A stretch of DNA of 26,756 nt from contig CAYYYJ010000011.1 in NCBI GenBank assembly GCA_964476045.1, positions 1 to 26,756 of the forward strand, in the 5' to 3' direction. Below are positions 1-7,006 of this stretch, piece after piece. Numbering within the stretch: the stretch's first letter is position 1; each line of letters begins with the position of its first letter. The DNA is from CAYYYJ01 sp964476045. Its GTDB lineage: Archaea; Aenigmatarchaeota; Aenigmatarchaeia; QMZP01; JACQNV01. The translations under genes were made by a program, and so were the position numbers. The notes under the pieces are model-generated. The model saw only the letters and a program-made list of their open reading frames with translations. It searched no databases and was not told the DNA's origin.

Positions 1-55
1 TTTTTGTTGATACAAAAAACCTGCACTAAAAGCACTTTTTTTGTTGATACAAAAA
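1..55. repeat. Two direct copies of an 18-bp dyad
   Basis: The 18-mer TTTTTGTTGATACAAAAA lies at 1-18 and again, identically, at 38-55, a 37-bp period. Each copy is itself an inverted repeat (TTTTTGT, loop TGAT, ACAAAAA). The first copy touches the window edge, so the array may extend leftward. Paired operator sites, tandem hairpins at the end of an upstream gene, or the edge of a repeat array are all possible. Two copies with a 19-nt gap do not justify a CRISPR call. Confidence 0.6.
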
Positions 56-141
56 GATCCAAAAACCGTTTTCAATCGTTATTTTTCTACTCCTATTAAA
101 ACCTGAACACTTAGCAAAAAAAGAGGCCTGCCCCATAAAAG

Positions 142-149
142 TTTATAAG
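142..149 (+). promoter_or_regulatory. TATA-like box of the pyrophosphatase gene
   Basis: TTTATAAG at 142-149 fits an archaeal TATA box and would place the transcript start near 168-172, giving a leader of about 27 nt before the ATG at 197. A second AT-rich candidate (CTATAATATAG, about 159-169) would give a much shorter leader. Confidence 0.4.
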
Positions 150-196
150 TAGGGATTCTATAATATAGTAATCCTTTTTTGGGACGATGTATTTAT

Positions 197-2188
197 ATGG
201 TATTGCCTCTTGATACAAATTTTGTTATTATTTTTGCAACTTCTGTTATCGCATTGCTATTTGCCGTAATCTCTGTTTTCAGAGTGTTGAGAAGGGACAC
301 AGGAACCCCGAAAATGGTAGAAATTGCAAGGGCTATCCAGGAGGGAGCTTCTGCTTACTTGAATAGGCAATACAAAATTGTTTTTATCTTTGTAATAATT
401 CTGGCAGCGATATTCGCTCTCATCTTCAATCTAACCACATCAATTTCTTTTGTTCTAGGAGCAGTCTTATCAGCTGCAGCTGGTTACGTTGGAATGCATA
501 TATCAGTGCGGGCTAATGTAAGGACTGCACAAGCAGCAAATAAAGGCCTGAAAGAAGCTTTAAGCGTTGCTTTTACAGGCGGGTCTGTAACAGGTTTCGC
601 AGTAGTTGGTTTAGGACTGCTCGGAAGCGCATTACTGTATTTCATCTATGGTGACCCAAAATTGATTATAGGTTTCACATTCGGAGCTTCTGTTGTCAGC
701 TTATTTTCCAGGGTTGGCGGCGGGATATACACTAAAGGCGCTGATGTTGGAGCTGACCTTGTAGGCAAAGTCGAAGCAGGCATACCTGAAGACGATCCAA
801 GAAATCCAGCAGTGATTGCTGATAATGTTGGTGACAATGTTGGAGATTGTGCAGGCATGTCAGCAGATTTGTTTGAATCGTATGTTGTTACAGTAATCGC
901 AGCCATGATTCTTGGTTTGTCAATCACAGGCGGAATAGGCGTTATATATCCATTGTTGATGGGCGGAGTTGCAATAATTGCTTGTGTTATAGGGACTTTC
1001 TTTGTAAGGACGAGCAGTGAGAAAAAGATATGGTCTGTCTTGAATAGAAGCATAATAGTGAGCGCAATCTTATCTGCTGTATTTTTCTATCTAATAACAT
1101 CATATTTGTTTGCAGGAAAACTTGAATATTTCTATGCAGCCCTTTCTGGTCTTGTGACAACAGTTGCAATAGGGTACATAACTGAGTATTACACAGGACG
1201 GGACAGAAAGCCTGTCCGAGAAATAGCAGAAGCCTCAAAAACAGGCGCAGCAACAACCATTATATCAGGGTTGGCAACAGGGTTCATGTCAACTCTCTTG
1301 CCTGTGCTTGTAATTATCTCAGCTATTTTCGTTTCTTATGCTTCAGGAGGGTTCTACGGGATAGCTATTGCAGCGATGGCTATGCTTTCTTTGACAGGAA
1401 TAATTGTATCAGTGGATTCTTACGGGCCAATAACAGATAATGCAGGCGGTATAGCTGAAATGTCAGGATTACCTAAAAAAGTAAGGGACGTAACAGACCC
1501 ATTAGATGCAGTTGGCAACACAACAAAAGCTGTGACAAAAGGGGTTGCAATAGGTTCTGCAGCGCTTGCAGCATTATCTATCTTTGCTGCATATGCAGCT
1601 GAAACTGGCCTTAAAACAATCAATATGTTAGATCCGCGTGTTGTTATTGGCTTGTTTATAGGTGGAATGCTTCCGTTTGTTTTTTCAGCACTTATGATGA
1701 AAGCTGTAGGGAAAGCAGCTTTTGGCATTGTTAATGAAGTCAGAAGGCAATTCAGAGAAATAAAGGGTATAATGCAAGGTAAAGCAAAACCAGATTATGC
1801 CAGATGCGTTTCAATAGTCACTGCAGTTGCTCAAAGACAATTGATAGTGCCTGCTATTATAGCGATAGTAACGCCAATATTTGTTGGTTTAGTTTTGGGT
1901 CCAGCAGCTCTTGCCGGATTGCTTGGCGGTGCTATAATCACAGGCCTTTTACTCGCAATAACCATGACTACAAGCGGTGCTTCCTGGGATAACGCAAAGA
2001 AGTATATTGAACAAGGAAATCTCGGAGGAAAGGGTTCTGAAGCCCACAAAGCAGCTGTTGTAGGAGACACTGTGGGAGACCCATTCAAAGATACTGCAGG
2101 CCCCGCATTGAATCCGCTTATAAAAGTCCTTAATACAGTGGCTCTGCTTTTCGCAGCTTTGATTGCAGCGAATGTGCTCCTTGTTTAA
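197..2188 (+). CDS. hppA: Membrane-bound H+-translocating pyrophosphatase, K+-independent type
   Basis: This integral membrane enzyme couples hydrolysis of cytoplasmic pyrophosphate to proton export. From the ATG at 197 it has 663 aa, the usual size of the family; an in-frame TTG at 179 adds six non-conserved residues. The family signature is intact: GGGIYTKGADVGADLVGK, then EDDPRNPAVIADNVGDNVGD with the Asp residues that bind Mg-pyrophosphate, and near the C-terminus DNAKKYIE and a VGDTVGDPFKDTAGPALNP block. About 16 hydrophobic segments are expected and are visible. The motif GNTTKAVTKG carries Lys at residue 444 where K+-dependent enzymes carry Ala, so this should be the K+-independent subclass, in which members pump H+ rather than Na+. 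It is followed 38 bases later by mtnA on the same strand. Identification is secure; the ion assignment rests on known subfamily rules. Confidence 0.96.
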   Translation: MVLPLDTNFVIIFATSVIALLFAVISVFRVLRRDTGTPKMVEIARAIQEGASAYLNRQYKIVFIFVIILAAIFALIFNLTTSISFVLGAVLSAAAGYVGMHISVRANVRTAQAANKGLKEALSVAFTGGSVTGFAVVGLGLLGSALLYFIYGDPKLIIGFTFGASVVSLFSRVGGGIYTKGADVGADLVGKVEAGIPEDDPRNPAVIADNVGDNVGDCAGMSADLFESYVVTVIAAMILGLSITGGIGVIYPLLMGGVAIIACVIGTFFVRTSSEKKIWSVLNRSIIVSAILSAVFFYLITSYLFAGKLEYFYAALSGLVTTVAIGYITEYYTGRDRKPVREIAEASKTGAATTIISGLATGFMSTLLPVLVIISAIFVSYASGGFYGIAIAAMAMLSLTGIIVSVDSYGPITDNAGGIAEMSGLPKKVRDVTDPLDAVGNTTKAVTKGVAIGSAALAALSIFAAYAAETGLKTINMLDPRVVIGLFIGGMLPFVFSALMMKAVGKAAFGIVNEVRRQFREIKGIMQGKAKPDYARCVSIVTAVAQRQLIVPAIIAIVTPIFVGLVLGPAALAGLLGGAIITGLLLAITMTTSGASWDNAKKYIEQGNLGGKGSEAHKAAVVGDTVGDPFKDTAGPALNPLIKVLNTVALLFAALIAANVLLV

Positions 2189-2226
2189 TTTTTAACCACT
2201 AAAGCCTTTATTCTAAATTTTGTAGT

Positions 2227-3288
2227 ATGTTTGTAAAATCAGAAAACAAGAATTTCAGGACAGTTTGGATGGAAAATTCTACTGTGAAGATGATAGATCA
2301 GACTTTGCTCCCCCATCAGTTCAAAGTAATAGATTTGTCTACATACAACGAAACAGCAGAAGCAATTAAATCAATGAAAGTCCGTGGCGCAGGCGCGATC
2401 GGCGCTGCTGGAGGGTATGCAATGGCTCAGGCTGTATTGGAGGCTTCTGAGAAAGATTTTCTTTCTGATATACAAAAAGGCTCTGAAGCAATAAAAAAAA
2501 CACGCCCAACAGCCCAAAACTTATTTTATGCAGTGAATAGGGTTTTGAATTCAATAAAAAATCTTCCACCAGAAAAAGCAAAATCAAAGGCTCTGGAAGA
2601 GGCAAATAAAATAGCAGATGAAGATGCAAGCAACTGCAAAAAAATCGGTGAATACGGATCGTCTCTAATTAAAGATGGCTCTAAAATCTCCACCCACTGC
2701 AATGCAGGCTGGCTCGCTTTTGTAGATTATGGGTCTGCTTTATCCCCAATATATGCAGCTCAATCACAAAAGAAAAAAGTTTTTGTTTACGTGGACGAGA
2801 CAAGGCCGAGAGGGCAGGGATCCCTTACATCATGGGAGCTTTTGAACCAGGGTATAGAACATCTAATTATCGCAGATAATGTAACAGGTTTTCTGATGCA
2901 GAAAAAAGAAATAGATCTCATTATCGTGGGCGCAGATAGGATTGCGGCAAACGGGGACGTGGCTAACAAGATAGGAACTTATGAAAGAGCTGTCGTCGCA
3001 AAGGAGAATGGGATTCCTTTCTATGTCGCTGCGCCTACCACAACTTTCGATCTAAACTGCGAGTCAGGGGAAAAAATCCCGATAGAAGAGCGCTCAGAAG
3101 ATGAGGTGCTTTTTGTCTCTGGGAAAAAAGAAGACGGGAGTCTTGGAAAAGTTAGAGTAGCTCCGGAAGGTGCTCACGCAAGAAATCTGGCGTTCGATGT
3201 GACACCTGCAAAATACATTACAGGAATAATCACAGAAAAAGGAATTATTAAAGCAAGCAGGGAAGAAATAGCTAAACTTTTTTTGTAA
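2227..3288 (+). CDS. mtnA: S-methyl-5-thioribose-1-phosphate isomerase (aIF2B/MtnA family)
   Basis: This enzyme isomerises 5-methylthioribose-1-phosphate to 5-methylthioribulose-1-phosphate in methylthioadenosine salvage; related archaeal enzymes also act on the 5-deoxyribose compound. The 353-aa protein has the family length and motifs: RGAGAIG (53-59), TRPTAQNLFYAVNR (92-105), THCNAGWLA with the catalytic Cys158, DETRP (190-194), and VGADRIAANGDVANKIGTY with the catalytic Asp237. The substrate loop reads RGQGSLTSWEL, one residue shorter than the common QGARLTAWEL. The close paralogue ribose-1,5-bisphosphate isomerase is less likely, because the CNAGWLA and ADRIAANGD motifs and the adjacent MTAP gene fit MtnA. 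Its stop codon abuts the 3' end of the opposite-strand zinc-finger gene with no intergenic space. Confidence 0.9.
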   Translation: MFVKSENKNFRTVWMENSTVKMIDQTLLPHQFKVIDLSTYNETAEAIKSMKVRGAGAIGAAGGYAMAQAVLEASEKDFLSDIQKGSEAIKKTRPTAQNLFYAVNRVLNSIKNLPPEKAKSKALEEANKIADEDASNCKKIGEYGSSLIKDGSKISTHCNAGWLAFVDYGSALSPIYAAQSQKKKVFVYVDETRPRGQGSLTSWELLNQGIEHLIIADNVTGFLMQKKEIDLIIVGADRIAANGDVANKIGTYERAVVAKENGIPFYVAAPTTTFDLNCESGEKIPIEERSEDEVLFVSGKKEDGSLGKVRVAPEGAHARNLAFDVTPAKYITGIITEKGIIKASREEIAKLFL

Positions 3289-3624
3289 TTAGTCTTTGAA
3301 CATTTCGTCTCTAACTCTTTTAAAAACAGGGCCCCATCCATCAACAACACTTCTAATATATTCTCTAAATATTTCTAAATAACTTTTTTGTGCTGGCCCA
3401 GTTTCCTGTGTTTTTGTGGCTGCAGAGTCCTTCAATCGAGATGGTTTTGTATCCACACCAAAATTTAAATCAGCTACGTATTCTTGACAAGAACCACAAT
3501 CAGCTAAATGCCTTGCAATATCTGATCTTGGACCAGGGCCTGTCGCTAATAATAAATAATCATTAATCAATTCTTCCCCTAAAGTTCTTGCATAATTGCA
3601 GCTAGGCCTGCCATCAGAAACCAT
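3289..3624 (-). CDS. Small HxxxCxxC zinc-finger protein, anti-sigma-factor-like fold
   Basis: This is a 111-aa soluble protein. Residues 34-50 read SDIARHLADCGSCQEYV, giving His39-x3-Cys43-x2-Cys46, the arrangement of the zinc-binding anti-sigma (ZAS / putative zinc-finger) domain; Cys9 could be a fourth ligand. The remainder is a polar linker and a C-terminal amphipathic helix (about 82-110). No membrane segment is seen, whereas bacterial anti-sigma factors often have one. Archaea lack sigma factors, so a protein-binding or redox role for the zinc fold is more likely than sigma control (inference). The gene lies 29 bases downstream of mtnP on the same strand and has its own TATA-like stretch (ATATTTAAAC, about 3644-3654). 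It could be co-transcribed or independent. Confidence 0.62.
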   Translation of the reverse strand: MVSDGRPSCNYARTLGEELINDYLLLATGPGPRSDIARHLADCGSCQEYVADLNFGVDTKPSRLKDSAATKTQETGPAQKSYLEIFREYIRSVVDGWGPVFKRVRDEMFKD

Positions 3625-3653
3625 ATAATATCTGAGAGAATATGTTTAAATAT

Positions 3654-4391
3654 TTATTTGATCTTCAGTATAACCTCTAGAAGAAGCCTCTTTACTTTGT
3701 CTGAATTATCTTTCATCCTTCTCAAAATCATTTCCCATGTGACGCTCTCGTTCTCATCCTTCCAGCAGTCGTAATCAGTGGACATCCCAATACTCTGGTA
3801 AGGTATGCCAACCTCGTTAGCCAAAACAACTTCCGGGCATCCTGACATATTTATTATATCAGCTCCTATAAGGCGGAACATCTTGCTCTCTGCTTTTGTA
3901 GAGAATCTCGGGCCTTCAATTGCCACGAGAGTCACATCCCTGTTGTACTCGAACTCTAGCTCATCTGAAGTTTTACATAACAAATCTCTCAGTCCTTTAT
4001 TGTAAGGTTCTGCCATTTGGGTATGGACTACTTTATCTGTAAAGAAAGTCGAATCCCTGTTTTTAGTAAAATCAATAAACTGGTTCGGGAATACCAAGTT
4101 CCCGGGTTTTATTTCCTCTCTCAGAGAACCAACTGCAGTCGTAGCCAGAATATGTGTCACGCCTTCCTGCTTTAAAGCCCAGATATTGGCTTTGTAATCC
4201 ACTCGGCTGGGGATCACTGAATGTGTTTTCCCGTGTCTTGCTAAAACAACAACATCCACGCCCTTTATTTTTCCGCAGGTTAAAGGCGAGTGAATCTTGC
4301 CGTAAGGTGTTTCAATATCCTTTTCAGTTGAATATTCCATTATTTTCGGATCGTCGAGGCCCGAACCGCCTATTATTCCTATTTTGACCAT
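3654..4391 (-). CDS. mtnP: 5'-methylthioadenosine phosphorylase (PNP/MTAP family 2)
   Basis: This enzyme cleaves 5'-methylthioadenosine with phosphate to adenine and 5-methylthioribose-1-phosphate, the substrate of the neighbouring MtnA. The 245-aa protein is slightly shorter than bacterial and eukaryal MTAP (about 260-285). Visible family elements are IIGGSG (6-11, phosphate loop), ARHG (51-54, phosphate Arg/His), TTAVGSL (84-90), GPRFSTKAES (160-169), NMSG (181-184, ribose contact) and STDYDCW (204-210). Asp206 and Asp208 in the last motif mark adenine specificity; purine nucleoside phosphorylases for guanine or hypoxanthine carry Asn there. The gene is convergent with mtnA and divergent from the lipoprotein at 4457, sharing a 65-bp AT-rich spacer. 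Substrate could extend to 5'-deoxyadenosine. Confidence 0.92.
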   Translation of the reverse strand: MVKIGIIGGSGLDDPKIMEYSTEKDIETPYGKIHSPLTCGKIKGVDVVVLARHGKTHSVIPSRVDYKANIWALKQEGVTHILATTAVGSLREEIKPGNLVFPNQFIDFTKNRDSTFFTDKVVHTQMAEPYNKGLRDLLCKTSDELEFEYNRDVTLVAIEGPRFSTKAESKMFRLIGADIINMSGCPEVVLANEVGIPYQSIGMSTDYDCWKDENESVTWEMILRRMKDNSDKVKRLLLEVILKIK

Positions 4392-4456
4392 AAAAATATT
4401 AGATACATAAGGTTTTAAGGCCCTATATTTATTAATAATAATCCACTATCTTATAT
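4392..4456. promoter_or_regulatory. Divergent promoter region between mtnP and the LamG-protease operon
   Basis: This 65-bp spacer is almost all A/T. For the leftward mtnP, CTTAAAAC (minus strand, about 4412-4419) lies roughly 21-28 bases before the ATG. For the rightward gene, TATATTTATTA (4424-4434) lies about 23-33 bases before the ATG at 4457. Both spacings suggest leaderless or very short-leader transcripts. Confidence 0.4.
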
Positions 4457-7003
4457 ATGTCAACTAATCTGATAGTTCTAGTTTTTGTTCTAATAGGCCT
4501 CCTTGTAATCAGTGGTTGTGTGAATGAAAAACAGTTATCAACTAAACGAGTCATTGTGTCTGAAAAAAAGATTTCCACTGTTAGCGCATCAGCTTGTGAA
4601 TCCAAGCTGAACGGCAGGGTTCAGGAAATTTCTGACGAGAGGTCTGGCTTATCCAGGACAACCCAAGTATGCCTGCCTTATGACGAAGATCTGATAAAAT
4701 GCCTTCCCGACAGCGTCGACGGTTGCTGGACCAGAACAGCCTGCCAAAAAGTTGGCGGAGTTTTTTGCCCATCTGAAGAATCAGGCGATAGGGCTAACTC
4801 AGTTACCTGCTTTAACCCAAAAGTGGCCCCGTGCGCTCCGAAAGAAGCAAAAGACGAAACAAAAGAATCTTGCGATTTATCTGGCGGATCTTGGGACAGC
4901 CAAAACAGTTTCTGCAAAGAGGCAGAAAGCGTAAAACAGGAATACATTGAAAATAAACAGCCCTCACTCCTTAGCGAGCCTAAATTGGTTTTAAACTGGG
5001 GATTTGAAGAAGAGGGGCCAGAAGTTAAGGATAGTTCAAATGATCCAGCGAAGTCAGGCTCCTTAGTCGGATTTTCTGACCCGGGAAATGCCAGAGTTAG
5101 CGGAGTATCAGGACATACAGCGATAAAGCTTGATGGGATTGGAAGCCAGATAAAATCCAATAATCCAGTCCAGATCGGTCCAGATTTCACTGTTAGTTTG
5201 CTTGTTAGAACGCCAAAGGCAATGCCAGATAAAGAGCAAGAGATTGCTGCCATGAAAGGCCAGGCAGATTATAAAATATTTTTAGGCCCTAACGGGCTTG
5301 GTTTTTCAGCTGACGGGAAAAAAATTTATGCGCAGATAGATGGAGGCAAATGGGTTAATGTTTTAGTGGTTTCCAGATCTTCCGAGAACGGACAGAAAAT
5401 AACTTTATATCTCAACGGCGAAAACAAAATTTCCGATTCCTATTCAAATCAAAAGAGCGGAGCCGTCAACATAGTTTTAGGCGGAGCAGATCCTGAATAC
5501 AAATATTTTAAAGGCACAATAGACGATTTTAGATTATATGATTCTGCAATATCAGAACAGGCTATAAAGGGATTATCTAAATCATATGGCAATAACGCGG
5601 AGATAATATTGAACTGGAAAATGGATGAAGCTGCCGGAGATAGAATAAACGACATCTCCGGTTTCGAGAACACAGGTTTACTCAGCGGAACTTCGTGGAC
5701 AAAGGGAATATCTAAAGGCGGAATAAGGTTTGACGGTTCAACCAGTTATATAGCAGCAGACGAACTTCTCTTGTCAGATAAAGACAGCTTTGCTGTCAGC
5801 CTTTATGTGAAAATTCCAAAAGACCAAAAAACAGCAACAGGGTTCCCTGATCAAGACCAATCTATAATGCAAATACATGGTCAGAAAAAAGGCGGAGAGT
5901 CCAATACTAAAGTGGTCCTAGGAAACCAGGGCCTAGGCATTGTCTGGAAAACTTCAGATTCAGCAGAGCAGATTTATGCAAGCCAGCTCCCTTTTGACCA
6001 ATGGGTTAATGTAAAAGCAGTCTGGAAAAAAACAGCTGATAATGAGGTCACTGCATCATTGTATCTTAATGGAAATATCCAGGGATCGAAGAAATCCAAC
6101 CTCCTAAAGTCCAGCGAATTCTACCCTGTAGTAGGCGCAAGCTCTCGAGGCAATTTCTTCAAAGGCGAAGTAGACGAAATCAAAGTATATTCAGGCTCTG
6201 ATACAGGGTCCAACAGATGCAAAACAGATTCAGATTGCGAGACCAGGGAGAAATGCAAAACTGAGAATAATATTTGTGTGCAAAAGCCCACTTGTAAAAA
6301 AACAGTGGACAGCGGCGATCCTAAAAATAAGCTAGATCTGGTTTTTGTTTATGACGGCGAAACGCAGGAATCTGACTTGCAGAAAAAGATAGAGTCTCTT
6401 GTAAACTACAACGGCGATAAGCCGCAAGTGGGCCTGTTTTCCATTGAGCCATTCAAAGCAAACAAGGCAAAGTTTAATGTATGGATTATCCTATCAGACA
6501 AGAAGATCTTACAGTCCCCTGATCAGATGAGCAGTATACCATCTAATACTGAAACCATCAGTAATATACTTGCAACACAGTGCTCTAACGTGGAGTACGG
6601 GATTGTGCTCTCACCGCAAAATTTCAGGTCATTCAGCTTAAAAAATACAATATTTTTATCAGAAACTTATGGAGGCCAGGCAGTTGCAACCAAAATAGGG
6701 AACAGGCTGGCGCACGAACTAGGCCACTCAATATTCGGTTTAGCTGACGAATATGCTGAAGCAGGAAAAGACAAAAAACCGAGAAAGCCGAATTGCGCGC
6801 CAGATAAGGAAACAGCCAAAAAGTGGTGGGGAGAGCTGGAGAACAAAGAAGGGATTGGGTATTTTGGCGGCTGTAGCTACACTGATGACAATTTCAGGTC
6901 AACCAGCAATTCTGTAATGAGGGATGTCCAAATGGAAAACCCCTCTTTCGGTTTAGTAAGCTCTAAATATATGTTATATATGATGGAGAGGTACAAAGCC
7001 TAA
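4457..7003 (+). CDS. Lipid-anchored double-LamG protein with M64-like metalloprotease domain
   Basis: This 848-aa surface protein starts with a lipoprotein signal: a hydrophobic run (5-19) and SGC with Cys21 as the probable lipidated residue. Next come a Cys-rich region (about 47-156, including GGSWDSQNSFC), a first LamG/concanavalin-like jellyroll (about 175-375, ending GTIDDFRLYD), a second (about 380-580, ending GEVDEIKVY), and a short Cys cluster (about 587-613, CKTDSDCETREKC). The C-terminal 230 residues resemble IgA peptidase family M64. They open with LDLVFVYDGETQESDL, contain EPFKANKAKFNVWII, and carry the zinc site RLAHELGHSIFGLADEY (His753, Glu754, His757, Asp764), followed by SNSVMRDV. 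It is probably an active, outward-facing zinc protease carried on glycan- or protein-binding domains. The target is unknown. The next gene starts 3 bases after the stop. Confidence 0.85.
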   Translation: MSTNLIVLVFVLIGLLVISGCVNEKQLSTKRVIVSEKKISTVSASACESKLNGRVQEISDERSGLSRTTQVCLPYDEDLIKCLPDSVDGCWTRTACQKVGGVFCPSEESGDRANSVTCFNPKVAPCAPKEAKDETKESCDLSGGSWDSQNSFCKEAESVKQEYIENKQPSLLSEPKLVLNWGFEEEGPEVKDSSNDPAKSGSLVGFSDPGNARVSGVSGHTAIKLDGIGSQIKSNNPVQIGPDFTVSLLVRTPKAMPDKEQEIAAMKGQADYKIFLGPNGLGFSADGKKIYAQIDGGKWVNVLVVSRSSENGQKITLYLNGENKISDSYSNQKSGAVNIVLGGADPEYKYFKGTIDDFRLYDSAISEQAIKGLSKSYGNNAEIILNWKMDEAAGDRINDISGFENTGLLSGTSWTKGISKGGIRFDGSTSYIAADELLLSDKDSFAVSLYVKIPKDQKTATGFPDQDQSIMQIHGQKKGGESNTKVVLGNQGLGIVWKTSDSAEQIYASQLPFDQWVNVKAVWKKTADNEVTASLYLNGNIQGSKKSNLLKSSEFYPVVGASSRGNFFKGEVDEIKVYSGSDTGSNRCKTDSDCETREKCKTENNICVQKPTCKKTVDSGDPKNKLDLVFVYDGETQESDLQKKIESLVNYNGDKPQVGLFSIEPFKANKAKFNVWIILSDKKILQSPDQMSSIPSNTETISNILATQCSNVEYGIVLSPQNFRSFSLKNTIFLSETYGGQAVATKIGNRLAHELGHSIFGLADEYAEAGKDKKPRKPNCAPDKETAKKWWGELENKEGIGYFGGCSYTDDNFRSTSNSVMRDVQMENPSFGLVSSKYMLYMMERYKA

Positions 7004-7006
7004 TAT

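Noticed and set aside
1..55. CRISPR array edge
   Set aside because: Only two 18-bp copies with a 19-nt gap are visible, both short for known archaeal repeats and spacers, and no cas gene is present.
646..1053. Minus-strand open frame of 135 codons inside the pyrophosphatase gene
   Set aside because: It is antisense to the most conserved part of HppA, and its Pro/Thr/Ile-rich product is a by-product of that codon use.
4678..5253. Minus-strand open frame of 191 codons inside the LamG-protease gene
   Set aside because: Ser/Pro/Leu-rich product typical of a shadow frame; no start signal or domain is seen.
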